Below are positions 16,261-24,250 of a stretch of 64,000 nt of DNA, one piece after another; position 1 is the stretch's first letter, and every line of letters starts with the position of its first letter. The notes under the pieces are model-generated. The model saw only the letters and a program-made list of their open reading frames with translations, was not told the DNA's origin and did no database searches. The translations under genes and the position numbers were made by a program. The stretch is from the NCBI RefSeq assembly GCF_008271655.1, contig NZ_VKKX01000011.1, forward strand, positions 62,001-126,000. The letters are read 5' to 3'. The DNA comes from Gemmobacter caeruleus (GTDB taxonomy: Bacteria; Pseudomonadota; Alphaproteobacteria; Rhodobacterales; Rhodobacteraceae).

Positions 16261-17208
16261 TCAATGTCGCGTGGCGACCTTGCGGTGAAACGTGGCCCGG
16301 CTGATGCCCAGGCTGCGCGCCGCGGCCGAGGCATTGCCCTGGGCGCGCGCCAGTGCCCGGGCGATGACGGCGCGTTCGCCGCCCTCCAGCGTGCCATGCG
16401 ATTCGAGACCCAGAAGATCGGCCGCCGGGCGCGGGGCGCGGCGCAGATCGCCGCTCAGCCCCAGATGCAGCCGCGCGGCGCGGGTGGCGCCGATCACCAG
16501 CTCGTCGGCGTCCACGGCCAGCAGCGCGCCGGCGCCGCGTTCGGTGCCGGGCACCACCAGCAGCCGCGCCTGCGGGAATGCGGTGCGGAACAGATCGCCC
16601 TCGATCCGCCGGGCCGCCTCGGTCACCGAATGGGCGACCAGCTGCATCACCGCCTCCGAACAGGCCGCACTGGCCGAAGACACATCCAGAACGGCGGTCA
16701 ACTGGCCCTCCGCATCATGAATCGGCGCCGAGGAACAGCTCAGCCCGGTATGGGCGGCCATGAAATGCTGATCGCGCAGGATGGTCAGGGGCCGGCGCTC
16801 GACAATGCAGGTGCCGATGCCATTGGTCCCCGCCGCGCGCTCGGACCAGATCGTGCCGGTCCACAGCCCCGCCCGGGCAAAATCGTCGTCCTCGCCCGGA
16901 TTGCCGCGCCGGTCCACCGGCACGCCGTCGCGATCGGTCAGCACGACACAGGTGCCCAGCCCGCCAACGGCACGGAACAGCCGGTCCATCGTGGGGGCGG
17001 CGGCGCGGATCGTGGGCTCCATCCCCGCGCGCAGCGCCGCCAGCTCGCCCTCGGTCAGGCGGGGCGTCTTGCGCCCGGCGCCGGGATCCAGCCCGTGCAT
17101 CCGGGCCGAACGCGACCAGGATGCCGCGATGGGCGACCGCGCGGCCTCGCCGGTGGTCAGCGCGGCCTCGATCCGGGCGGCGTGATGATAAGTTTCGCTG
17201 CAAGGCAT
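16261..17208 (-). CDS. GAF-Fis regulator, AcoR-like but without AAA+ domain
   Basis: A 315-residue protein with the N-terminal part of AcoR-type regulators (IAASWSRSARMHGLDPG near residue 35 and a GAF-type domain including SERAAGTNGIGTCIVE and the SSAPIHDAEGQLTAVLDVSS strand) and a C-terminal Fis-type helix-turn-helix (NASAAARSLGISRATFHRKV). The AAA+ sigma-54 interaction domain, with its GAFTGA loop and Walker motifs, is absent. It therefore probably cannot drive sigma-54 transcription and should act through an ordinary promoter. The start was set by GGGGAGGAACGC. It lies just upstream of the aldehyde dehydrogenase in the same direction and likely controls it. Confidence 0.8.
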   Translation of the reverse strand: MPCSETYHHAARIEAALTTGEAARSPIAASWSRSARMHGLDPGAGRKTPRLTEGELAALRAGMEPTIRAAAPTMDRLFRAVGGLGTCVVLTDRDGVPVDRRGNPGEDDDFARAGLWTGTIWSERAAGTNGIGTCIVERRPLTILRDQHFMAAHTGLSCSSAPIHDAEGQLTAVLDVSSASAACSEAVMQLVAHSVTEAARRIEGDLFRTAFPQARLLVVPGTERGAGALLAVDADELVIGATRAARLHLGLSGDLRRAPRPAADLLGLESHGTLEGGERAVIARALARAQGNASAAARSLGISRATFHRKVATRH

Positions 17209-17314
17209 GCGTTCCTCCCCGAGCCGCATGGATGTGCCCATGCTAGAGAAACGCGCCGCGCTGTCTGTGCGACATTGGTCTAATCCGCCGCCGCGCCCGG
17301 GCAAGACCGGGCCT

Positions 17315-17340
17315 GAAAGGGCACCCTTCGGCGCCCTTTC
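17315..17340. terminator. Stem-loop between the two aldehyde dehydrogenase units
   Basis: GAAAGGGC and GCCCTTTC pair around a 10-nt loop in the space downstream of the second aldehyde dehydrogenase (minus strand) and upstream of the GAF-Fis gene. It abuts the dispersed element that follows. Confidence 0.5.
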
Positions 17341-17366
17341 ATCTGTTCCAAAATATCCTCAGGGGG
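17337..17366. repeat. Dispersed intergenic element, copy A1
   Basis: TTTCATCTGTTCCAAAATATCCTC then a G run; the same stretch recurs after galM with one deletion. It is followed by GC-rich hairpins and contains no coding sequence. It resembles copies after dapB and after the AGXT2L-type gene. Confidence 0.7.
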
Positions 17367-17411
17367 GAGTCTCCGCAGGAGACGGGGGGCGCGAGCGCCC
17401 CCCTGCCGCGC

Positions 17412-18857
17412 TCAGTCCTGCGCGCTGTCCCAACCGGAGATCGCCTTGACCTCCAGAAATTCCTCGATCCCCCAATGTCCGCCTTCGCGGGCGCGGCCCG
17501 AGGCCTTGATGCCGCCAAAGGGGCTGCCGGCGGCGCGGGATTTGCCGTTCATCTCCACCATGCCTGCGCGCAATTGCCGCGCCAGCCGATTGCGCCGCGC
17601 GCCGTCCTGGCTCTGCACATAATTGGTCAGGCCATAGGGCGTGTCATTGGCGATGCGCACCGCCTCTGCCTCGGTGTCGAAAGGGATGATCGACAGGACG
17701 GGGCCAAAGATTTCCTCGCGTTCGATGGTCATCCCGGGGGTGACATCGGCAAAGACCGTGGGCTTCACATAGAAGCCGCGATTGAGGTGTTCAGGCCGGC
17801 CAAGCCCGCCCGCCACCAGCCGCGCGCCTTCCTCGATCCCTTTCTGGATATAGGACTGGATCTGGTTCCATTGCCGCTCATTCACCACCGGGCCGATATG
17901 CGGCCCTTCGGCCGAGGCCGGGCCGACCTCGATGGAGGCAGCAATTTGTGCGGCCTTTTCAACGGTCTGGTCATAGATCGACCGTTCCACCAGCATGCGC
18001 GAGGGCGCGTTGCAGCTCTGGCCCGAATTGTTCATCATGTGGCGCACGCCGCGTTCCACCGCGCGCTCATCGGCATCGGCAAAGATCAGGTTGGCGCCCT
18101 TGCCCCCTAGTTCCAGCGTCACGCGCTTCAGCGTCTCGGCGGCGGCCTTGCTGATCGCGCGCCCGGCCCGGGTCGAGCCGGTGAACGAGATCATCTCCAC
18201 ATCCGGGTGTTCCGACAGGCGCGTGCCGACGCCGGCGCCATCGCCATTCACCAGATTGAACACGCCCGGCGGCAGCCCGGCATCGTGGCAGAATTCAGCG
18301 AACAGGATCGAGGACAGCGGCGCCTCCTCCGACGGTTTCAGCACGCAGGGGCATCCGGCCAGCAGCGCGGGAATCACCTTGAGCGTCACCTGGTTCATCG
18401 GCCAGTTCCAGGGCGTGATCAGTCCGACCACGCCGATGGGCTCCAGCGCGATGCGGTCATTGGGCGCATGGGGGCCCAGCGGGCGCACCCATTCGATCTG
18501 ATCGAAAGCGGTCAGAAAATTCTTCAGATGCCAGGGCAGGCAAGGCGCCTGGCTTTCGCGCGCCAGTTTGATCGGGGCGCCCATTTCCAGGCTGATCGCC
18601 CGGGCCATTTCCTCGGCCCGCGCCTCATATTGTTCCAGGATTCTCACGACATGGGCGCGGCGGGTTTCCGGTGGGGTAGCGGCCCAGCCCGGGAAGGCGG
18701 CCTTGGCCGCGGCCACCGCGCGGTCGCAATCCGCCGCCGTGCCCAGCGAGATCACCGCGCAGGGCTCCTCGGTCGAGGGGTCGATCACCGCGCAATCGCG
18801 CGGCGCCAGCGGGGCGACCCAGGCGCCATTGATGTAAAAGTCGCGTTTCTCGATCAT
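17412..18857 (-). CDS. NAD(P)-dependent aldehyde dehydrogenase family protein
   Basis: A 481-residue aldehyde dehydrogenase. The catalytic Glu in LELGGKGANLIFAD and catalytic Cys in NNSGQSCNAPSRMLV are present, with FTGSTRAGRAISKAA as NAD-binding loop. It differs from the ExaC type at 14.6 kb and is closer to the broad-specificity group (betaine, hydroxy and semialdehyde oxidisers). The start is the ATG preceded by GGAGGCCCGA. The palindrome AATTTGATCAAATT lies 58 bp upstream of this start, and its 12-bp core recurs upstream of the GAPDH-like gene 38 kb away, so both may be controlled by the same regulator. Confidence 0.9.
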   Translation of the reverse strand: MIEKRDFYINGAWVAPLAPRDCAVIDPSTEEPCAVISLGTAADCDRAVAAAKAAFPGWAATPPETRRAHVVRILEQYEARAEEMARAISLEMGAPIKLARESQAPCLPWHLKNFLTAFDQIEWVRPLGPHAPNDRIALEPIGVVGLITPWNWPMNQVTLKVIPALLAGCPCVLKPSEEAPLSSILFAEFCHDAGLPPGVFNLVNGDGAGVGTRLSEHPDVEMISFTGSTRAGRAISKAAAETLKRVTLELGGKGANLIFADADERAVERGVRHMMNNSGQSCNAPSRMLVERSIYDQTVEKAAQIAASIEVGPASAEGPHIGPVVNERQWNQIQSYIQKGIEEGARLVAGGLGRPEHLNRGFYVKPTVFADVTPGMTIEREEIFGPVLSIIPFDTEAEAVRIANDTPYGLTNYVQSQDGARRNRLARQLRAGMVEMNGKSRAAGSPFGGIKASGRAREGGHWGIEEFLEVKAISGWDSAQD

Positions 18858-18914
18858 TCGGGCCTCCATGCGGTCGCGCGCAGTCTGGCAGGGGCGCAGA
18901 CCGAGGGCAAGCAA

Positions 18915-18928
18915 AATTTGATCAAATT
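18915..18928 (-). promoter_or_regulatory. Perfect palindrome AATTTGATCAAATT, candidate operator
   Basis: A 14-bp perfect palindrome lies 58 bp before the start codon of the aldehyde dehydrogenase. Its central 12 bp also occur before the GAPDH-like gene at a similar distance. This is rare AT-rich sequence in a GC-rich context, which makes chance less likely. Confidence 0.6.
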
Positions 18929-19706
18929 AATAGGCAGTCCAGCTTTCCGGGTCATAGCCGAAATCCGCCAGATCCTGCCCGCAAAGCGGGCGGGCCAGCG
19001 CGGCGGTTTCCGGCGTGTAGGCGCGGGCGCGGGTCTTGCTGGAATTGCGCGGCTGCGCCAGACGGTCGATCACCCAGTCCGGCGGAAAGCCCAGCGGCGC
19101 TGTGACCGCCAGAAAGCCGTCTTGCAACTGATCCTCGATCCGCCACAGCGCGGCATAGCGGATGCGGTCGGTCATCAGCACCCGCGATTGCGGTTCCCAA
19201 TGGTGGTCGCGGCGACCCTCGGGCGTGGCGGCGACCCAATGCAGGAAGGTGTCAAAGGGCACCAGCGTATTGGGTGCCCCGCCTTCCAGCCCCCGCGACC
19301 GCGCAAAGGCGCGCAGCGGCGCCAGCCGGTATTTGCGGATCGACCGGGCATAGGCACTGTCGAGCCCCTGTGGCGAGCGATGATGCCCGTCAAAGAACTT
19401 GTTCTTCCAGGCCGAGGCCAGCCGCCCATAGGGGTTGCGGACAAAGGCATGGGTGGCCCAGGCATCGGGGCGGCGCAGGTAATCGAGGTAATCGCCGCTG
19501 CGCGCCAGTGGAAAGCGGCGCGCCACGTTCAGCATGGGCCAGCGTCCGCCCGAGGGGTCGTCCTGCCCCAGATGCAGGCGATAGCCCTCGGCCAGCAGGG
19601 CGCGGGTGAAGGTGGTCAGCACCTTGGGGTTCAGCATCAGCGCGGTATGGCTTTCGCGATGCAGGAACAGCTTGAACGGGCTGAAATGTCGATTGGGCCA
19701 CAGCAT
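18927..19706 (-). CDS. Sulfotransferase family 2-like protein
   Basis: A 259-residue protein resembling carbohydrate sulfotransferases (PF03567). The 5' PAPS-binding part is near HRESHTALM (about residues 16-24), and the 3' PAPS motif is FVRNPYGRLASAWKNKFFDG (about residue 88), where Arg and Asn contact phosphate. The rest of the chain is basic and has no signal peptide or membrane segment. It would move sulfate from PAPS to a sugar or similar acceptor. A PAP phosphatase (cysQ) lies 6 kb away in the window. The ATG was chosen for GGAGGGG upstream. It lies divergent to a peroxiredoxin gene. Confidence 0.75.
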   Translation of the reverse strand: MLWPNRHFSPFKLFLHRESHTALMLNPKVLTTFTRALLAEGYRLHLGQDDPSGGRWPMLNVARRFPLARSGDYLDYLRRPDAWATHAFVRNPYGRLASAWKNKFFDGHHRSPQGLDSAYARSIRKYRLAPLRAFARSRGLEGGAPNTLVPFDTFLHWVAATPEGRRDHHWEPQSRVLMTDRIRYAALWRIEDQLQDGFLAVTAPLGFPPDWVIDRLAQPRNSSKTRARAYTPETAALARPLCGQDLADFGYDPESWTAY

Positions 19707-19961
19707 GCGCCTAGCCCCTCCGCTTGGGCTGGGCTGGTGCCGGGCCATGGGGCCGGGCAAGCGCATCGGTGATATCGGTCTGCATCTGGCCCCCATTCGC
19801 GGACGATCGGACCCTATCCAGCGGCGGCGGGAAAGACAACGTCCCGCGCCCCGGCCGCTTTCGCCTGCCGGCGGTCTTCTTTGCCGCGCCGGGGCTTTCC
19901 GGGCTGGATTCCGCGGCGCGGGGGATTATGTTGCCTGCGAATTCCTTGCAGGAGCCAAGCA

Positions 19962-20621
19962 ATGTCCGTTCGCATCAACGATATCGCCCCCGATTTCACC
20001 GCCGACTCGACCGCCGGCACCATCCGGTTCCACGAATGGCTGGGCGACAGCTACGGGATCGTGTTCTCGCATCCGCGCGATTTCACCCCGGTCTGCACCA
20101 CCGAATTCGGCGCCGTGGCGCAACTGGCCGGCGAATTCGCCAAGCGCAATACCAAGGTGATCGGCGTTTCGGTGGATTCGGTCGAGGATCACGGCAAATG
20201 GAAGCGCGACATCGAGGCCTTTGCCGGCAGCCCGGCCGATTTCCCGATCATCGACGACACCTCGCTGACGGTGGCCAAGGCCTATGACATGCTGCCGGCC
20301 GAATATTACCTGCCCAGCGAAGGGCGCACCCCGGCGAATACTGCCACCGTGCGCACGGTCTATATCGTCGGCCCCGACAAGAAGGTGCGCCTGACCATGA
20401 CCTATCCGATGTCGGTCGGCCGCAACTTCGCCGAGATCCTGCGCGCGCTGGACGCGGTGCAGGCCACTGATGGCGTGCCGCTGGCCACGCCGGCCAACTG
20501 GGTGCCGGGTCAGGATGTGATCGTCGCGCTGAGCCTGAACAACGATCAGGCGGCCGAGAAATACGGCCAGCTCGACATCAAGCTGCCCTATCTGCGCTTT
20601 GCCAAGGCCCCGACGAAGTAA
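19962..20621 (+). CDS. 1-Cys peroxiredoxin (Prx6 family)
   Basis: A 219-residue peroxidase. The peroxidatic Cys is in DFTPVCTTEFG (about residue 46), and the C-terminal NWVPGQDVIVALSLNN segment is typical of Prx6-type, 1-Cys enzymes. It reduces hydrogen and alkyl peroxides in the cytoplasm. The start was placed at ATG 19962, where GGAGCC precedes it and the family N-terminus MSVRINDIAPDFTAD begins; a longer open frame upstream is probably not translated. A canonical terminator follows. Position next to the DUF1127-CcsR stress locus suggests a stress-response neighbourhood. Confidence 0.93.
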   Translation: MSVRINDIAPDFTADSTAGTIRFHEWLGDSYGIVFSHPRDFTPVCTTEFGAVAQLAGEFAKRNTKVIGVSVDSVEDHGKWKRDIEAFAGSPADFPIIDDTSLTVAKAYDMLPAEYYLPSEGRTPANTATVRTVYIVGPDKKVRLTMTYPMSVGRNFAEILRALDAVQATDGVPLATPANWVPGQDVIVALSLNNDQAAEKYGQLDIKLPYLRFAKAPTK

Positions 20622-20643
20622 GTCGTCGATTTTGCACTTGCAG

Positions 20644-20673
20644 AAATCCCGTGCGTCTCGCACGGGATTTTTT
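20644..20673 (+). terminator. Rho-independent terminator of the peroxiredoxin gene
   Basis: AAATCCCGTGCG pairs with CGCACGGGATTT across a TCT loop and is followed by a T run. Confidence 0.9.
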
Positions 20674-20770
20674 CATGTCGGATCGCGTATGAAACCGCTT
20701 TGAGTCCCCCGTTTTTGGCCGAAACCCGAGCCATGCAGGAAACGCATGGCGGCTTTGGGCAGAGGGCGGA

Positions 20771-20800
20771 TTGTGCGGGTGCAGCATTTGCCCCATGTTA
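20771..20800 (+). promoter_or_regulatory. Possible RpoH-type promoter of the DUF1127-CcsR unit
   Basis: TTGTGC, a 16-bp gap and CCATGTTA roughly fit the alphaproteobacterial RpoH pattern (CTTG, spacer, CYTATNT). In Rhodobacter sphaeroides the equivalent locus is RpoHI/RpoHII-dependent. The assignment here is weak without mapping of the 5' end. Confidence 0.35.
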
Positions 20801-20861
20801 GCGTCAACGGCAAAGGGCAATCCGGCCCGCGCCGAACCGAAGAAGATGATGAGGTTCTGAC

Positions 20862-21077
20862 ATGGCTTATGTGGTTTCCAATCGCGTTTCCGGCTTCTCG
20901 CTGGTGGAGTTCGCGGCGAACACCGTCGCCAACGTCAAAGCGGCTCTGGCGCGTCGCGCCGTCTATACCCGCACCCTGGCCGAGCTGAACGCGCTGAGCG
21001 ATCGTGATCTGGCCGATCTGGGCGTGGTCCGCGCGCAGGTGGCCGATCTGGCCCATGAAGCGGCCTACGGCAAGTAA
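20862..21077 (+). CDS. DUF1127 (YjiS-like) small protein
   Basis: A 71-residue basic protein with the C-terminal YTRTLAELNALSDRDLADLGVV motif of DUF1127. The family occurs upstream of CcsR small RNAs in Rhodobacter sphaeroides, where the protein (CcaF1) binds RNA and affects sRNA maturation (known for that homologue). The same arrangement is seen here: two CCTCCTCCC-loop hairpins follow immediately, then a terminator. The protein lacks cysteine and any membrane segment and likely acts in the cytoplasm. It should be part of one transcript with the RNAs. Confidence 0.88.
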   Translation: MAYVVSNRVSGFSLVEFAANTVANVKAALARRAVYTRTLAELNALSDRDLADLGVVRAQVADLAHEAAYGK

Positions 21078-21087
21078 TTCGCGAAAG

Positions 21088-21117
21088 ACCGGCATCCTCC
21101 TCCTCCCTGATGCCGGT
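21088..21117 (+). ncRNA. CcsR/cuckoo-type sRNA hairpin 1
   Basis: ACCGGCAT pairs with ATGCCGGT around a 14-nt loop carrying CCTCCTCCTCCC, the anti-Shine-Dalgarno-like motif of CcsR RNAs. It begins 10 nt after the DUF1127 stop codon and would be processed from the same transcript. Confidence 0.85.
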
Positions 21118-21120
21118 TCT

Positions 21121-21150
21121 GGTGGGGCACTCCTCCTCCCTTGCTCCACC
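21121..21150 (+). ncRNA. CcsR/cuckoo-type sRNA hairpin 2
   Basis: GGTGGGGCA pairs with TGCTCCACC (one G-U pair) around a CTCCTCCTCCCT loop. It is the second copy, 3 nt after the first, in tandem as in the four-copy CcsR locus of R. sphaeroides. A terminator follows 8 nt later. Confidence 0.85.
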
Positions 21151-21158
21151 GCCTTTTC

Positions 21159-21188
21159 AGGCCCGCAGCCCCGGCTGCGGGCCTTTTT
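21159..21188 (+). terminator. Terminator of the DUF1127-CcsR transcript
   Basis: AGGCCCGCAGCC pairs with GGCTGCGGGCCT and is followed by a T run. It closes the transcript that holds DUF1127 and both sRNA hairpins. Confidence 0.92.
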
Positions 21189-21220
21189 GCTGCCCGCCTG
21201 TCGGGCCTTGAAAGGCCATG

Positions 21221-21250
21221 AAAAAAGGCCCCGGCGAAACCGGGGCCTTT
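21221..21250 (-). terminator. Terminator of pnp
   Basis: On the minus strand, AAAGGCCCCGG pairs with CCGGGGCCTTT around CGAAA or its complement, with a T run after it (AAAAAA on the plus strand). It lies 23 bp past the pnp stop codon. Confidence 0.92.
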
Positions 21251-21272
21251 CTGAAACAGGGCGCAGAAGGGA

Positions 21273-23423
21273 TCAGCCTTCGGCGGCTTCCTCTTTCTCT
21301 TTCTTCTCGGGCGCGATTTCGGCGCCGGTTTCCTGATCGACCATCTTCATGCCGAGGCGCACCTTGCCGCGATCGTCAAAGCCGAGCAGCTTGACCTTCA
21401 CTTCCTGGCCTTCCTTCAGCACTTCGTTCGGGTGGTTCAGGCGCTTGTTGGCGATCTGGCTCACATGGACCAGACCGTCGCGCTTGCCAAAGAAGTTCAC
21501 GAAGGCGCCGAAATCGACCAGCTTGACCACCTTGCCGGTGTAGATCTGGCCCTCTTCCGGCTCTGCCACGATCGACCAGATCATGTCATAGGCGCGCTTG
21601 ATCGCATCGGCCGAGGAGGAGGCGATCTTGATCACGCCGTCATCGTTGATATCGACCTTGGCGCCCGAGGTCTCCACGATCTCGCGGATGACCTTGCCGC
21701 CCGAACCGATCACTTCGCGGATCTTGTCTGTCGGGATGGTCAGCGTCTCGATCTTGGGGGCGTATTCGCTGAAGCCCTGCGGGGCCGACAGCGCCTTGTT
21801 CATCTCGTCCAGGATGTGCATCCGGCCGTCCTTGGCCTGAGCCAGCGCCTGCTGCATGATCTCGGGGGTAATACCCGCGACCTTGATGTCCATTTGCAGC
21901 GAGGTGATGCCGTTTTCGGTGCCCGCGACCTTGAAATCCATGTCGCCGAGGTGATCCTCGTCGCCCAGGATGTCGGTCAGCACGGCCCATTTGCCGTCAT
22001 CTTCCAGGATCAGACCCATGGCCACACCGGCGACCGGCGCCTTCAGCGGCACGCCCGCATCCATCATCGACAGCGACCCGCCGCAGACCGAAGCCATGGA
22101 CGAAGAACCGTTCGATTCGGTGATCTCCGACACCACGCGAATGGTGTAGGGGAAATCGGTGGCGGCGGGCAGCACGGCTTGCAGCGCGCGCCAGGCCAGC
22201 TTGCCATGGCCGATCTCGCGGCGGCCGGGCGAACCCACGCGGCCAACCTCGCCGACCGAATAGGGCGGGAAGTTGTAGTGCAGCAGGAAGTTCGAGCGGT
22301 AATTGCCGTTCAGCGCGTCGATGATCTGCTCATCCTCGCCGGTGCCGAGCGTGGTCACGACCAAGCCCTGCGTCTCGCCGCGGGTGAACAGCGCCGAGCC
22401 ATGGGCGCGGGTCAGAACGCCGGTTTCGCAGACGATCGGGCGCACGGTCTTGGTGTCGCGGCCGTCGATACGGACGCCGTTATTCACCACGTCGCCGCGC
22501 AGGATCGACGATTCCAGCTTCTTGATGGCCGAGCCGAGGTTGATATCGGCCAGGTCTTCTTCCGACAGGGCGGCCTTGATGGCGTCCACCGCGGCGGAAA
22601 TGGCCGAGGTGCGTTCCTGCTTGTCCTTGATCGCGAAGGCCGCGCGCATCTGCGCTTCGCCCGCCGCTTTCACCTTGCCATAGATCGCGGTCAGGTCGGG
22701 CGCGGCAAAGTTGAAGGGCTCTTTCGCGGATTCTTCCGCGAAGTCGATGATCAGGTCGATCACCGGCTGCATCGCGTCATGGCCGAATTTCACGGCGCCG
22801 AGCATTTCTTCCTCGGTCAGCTCATAGGCTTCCGATTCCACCATCATCACGGCGGTCTTGGTGCCGGCGATGACCAGATCCAGACGCTGCTCCGGCTTGT
22901 TGCGCAGCTGCGTCATGTCGTCCATCGACGGGTTCAGCACATATTGCCCATCGACAAAGCCGACGCGGGCGGCGCCGATCGGGCCCATGAAGGGCACGCC
23001 CGAAATGGTCAGCGCGGCCGAGGCGGCGATCATCGCGACGATATCGGGGTCGTTTTCCAGGTCACAGGACAGAACGGTGGCCATGACCAGCACTTCGTTC
23101 TTGAAGCCTTCGACGAACAGCGGGCGGCAGGGCCGGTCGATCAGACGCGACACCAGCGTCTCTTTCTCGGACGGGCGCGCCTCGCGCTTGAAGAAGCCGC
23201 CCGGGATCTTGCCGGCGGCATAGTATTTTTCCTGATAATGCACGGTCAGCGGAAAGAAGTCCTGACCCGGCTTGGGCTGCTTGGCGAAGGTCACGTTCGC
23301 CATGACGCTGGTTTCGCCCAGCGTGGCGATGACCGAACCGTCGGCCTGACGCGCAACCTTGCCCGTTTCCAGCGTGAGCGTCTCATCGCCCCACTGGATG
23401 GATTTTTTCGTGATATGGAACAT
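21273..23423 (-). CDS. pnp: Polynucleotide phosphorylase
   Basis: A 716-residue 3'-5' phosphorolytic exoribonuclease, also able to polymerise, and a part of the RNA degradosome. Domains in order: first RNase PH core (about 10-140), alpha-helical linker, second RNase PH core (about 325-460), KH domain with the GSGG loop in [17 protein letters not shown] (about 560-575) and S1 domain with [23 protein letters not shown] (about 625-690). Length is normal. It lies downstream of rpsO with a 230-bp spacer, the classical order; E. coli pnp is autoregulated at its 5' leader. A terminator follows. Confidence 0.98.
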   Translation of the reverse strand: MFHITKKSIQWGDETLTLETGKVARQADGSVIATLGETSVMANVTFAKQPKPGQDFFPLTVHYQEKYYAAGKIPGGFFKREARPSEKETLVSRLIDRPCRPLFVEGFKNEVLVMATVLSCDLENDPDIVAMIAASAALTISGVPFMGPIGAARVGFVDGQYVLNPSMDDMTQLRNKPEQRLDLVIAGTKTAVMMVESEAYELTEEEMLGAVKFGHDAMQPVIDLIIDFAEESAKEPFNFAAPDLTAIYGKVKAAGEAQMRAAFAIKDKQERTSAISAAVDAIKAALSEEDLADINLGSAIKKLESSILRGDVVNNGVRIDGRDTKTVRPIVCETGVLTRAHGSALFTRGETQGLVVTTLGTGEDEQIIDALNGNYRSNFLLHYNFPPYSVGEVGRVGSPGRREIGHGKLAWRALQAVLPAATDFPYTIRVVSEITESNGSSSMASVCGGSLSMMDAGVPLKAPVAGVAMGLILEDDGKWAVLTDILGDEDHLGDMDFKVAGTENGITSLQMDIKVAGITPEIMQQALAQAKDGRMHILDEMNKALSAPQGFSEYAPKIETLTIPTDKIREVIGSGGKVIREIVETSGAKVDINDDGVIKIASSSADAIKRAYDMIWSIVAEPEEGQIYTGKVVKLVDFGAFVNFFGKRDGLVHVSQIANKRLNHPNEVLKEGQEVKVKLLGFDDRGKVRLGMKMVDQETGAEIAPEKKEKEEAAEG

Positions 23424-23607
23424 CTGTCATCCTCATGGGAGCTGTCACGGGCCCATCCCGTGTCTCCCGTTTATGGCGGCCCCATTGCCGCCGCCCCCAA
23501 TCCTGCGCATGCGGCCCGGGGGCAGGGCCTCACGTCTCAGATGGGCGGGCCATACAGGAAAACATGGCGTTTGGGAAGTGGGGAGGCGCGGCAGGCGCCA
23601 AAAGCAG

Positions 23608-23634
23608 AACGCCCGCGCCTTGCGGCACGGGCGT
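23608..23634 (-). terminator. Hairpin after rpsO
   Basis: On the minus strand, ACGCCCGTGCC pairs with GGCGCGGGCGT across GCAA and is followed by CTGCTTTTGG. It is placed in the rpsO-pnp spacer and can partly terminate, giving pnp a lower level than rpsO. Confidence 0.75.
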
Positions 23635-23657
23635 CCCGGCAAAACCTTGTGAAAGGC

Positions 23658-23927
23658 TTAGCGACGCAGGCCCAGGCGGGCGATCAGCGCGGCATAGCGG
23701 CCTTCGTCCTTGCCCTTGAGGTAGTCCAGCAGCTTGCGGCGTTGCGCCACCAGCATCAGCAGACCGCGACGCGAGTGGTTGTCTTTCTTGTGGGTCTTGA
23801 AATGCTCGGTCAGCGTCGCGATGCGCGACGACAGGATCGCAACCTGAACCTCGGGCGAACCGGTGTCGCCTTCCTTGGTCGCGTATTCCTTGATCAGGCG
23901 GGTCTTTTCTTCCACGGTGATCGACAT
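23658..23927 (-). CDS. rpsO: 30S ribosomal protein S15
   Basis: An 89-residue primary binding protein of the 16S rRNA central domain. The core [23 protein letters not shown], the [11 protein letters not shown] loop and the LGLRR end are typical. The start at [11 protein letters not shown] was chosen because AAGGAGATCCCG precedes it; the frame is open further up but that part lies in a 320-bp leader. It sits upstream of pnp as usual. Confidence 0.97.
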   Translation of the reverse strand: MSITVEEKTRLIKEYATKEGDTGSPEVQVAILSSRIATLTEHFKTHKKDNHSRRGLLMLVAQRRKLLDYLKGKDEGRYAALIARLGLRR

Positions 23928-24250
23928 CGGGATCTCCTTTTTCGGGTTTGGGTGACGGCACAAGCCGGGATGTCGTCCAGCAGGGCCCTTCCGCCGGAAT
24001 CGGATGATCCCGCCGGATGCGCGCGTATAGGCCAAAAGCCGGGCTTTGCAAAGCCTGATCGCGCGGGGGGGCTGGCGCTGCGATGCCGGGCTTTTTAACC
24101 AAATCCGAAAGATTTGCCGCGACGCCGTGGCGCGGATGCCGCCTTTGTGCCATGATGGGCGTTGAAATTGTCAGCAATGGCAATGGCTTGCGTGAAAATA
24201 TGGTTAACGCTGCCGGGTCTGGGTCGGGCTGGTCTGCGGAGGGTGACGCG
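23928..24250. other. Intergenic region between rpsO and the RTX-type gene
   Basis: About 320 bp upstream of both genes, which diverge here. It holds the rpsO leader, AT-rich near 24160-24210. No gene is supported. In other bacteria S15 binds its own leader; no specific fold could be proposed from reading. Confidence 0.4.

Noticed and set aside
24083-24250. Longer start of the RTX-type protein
   Set aside because: The upstream part lacks a ribosome binding site while GTG 24251 has GGAGG at 8 bp.
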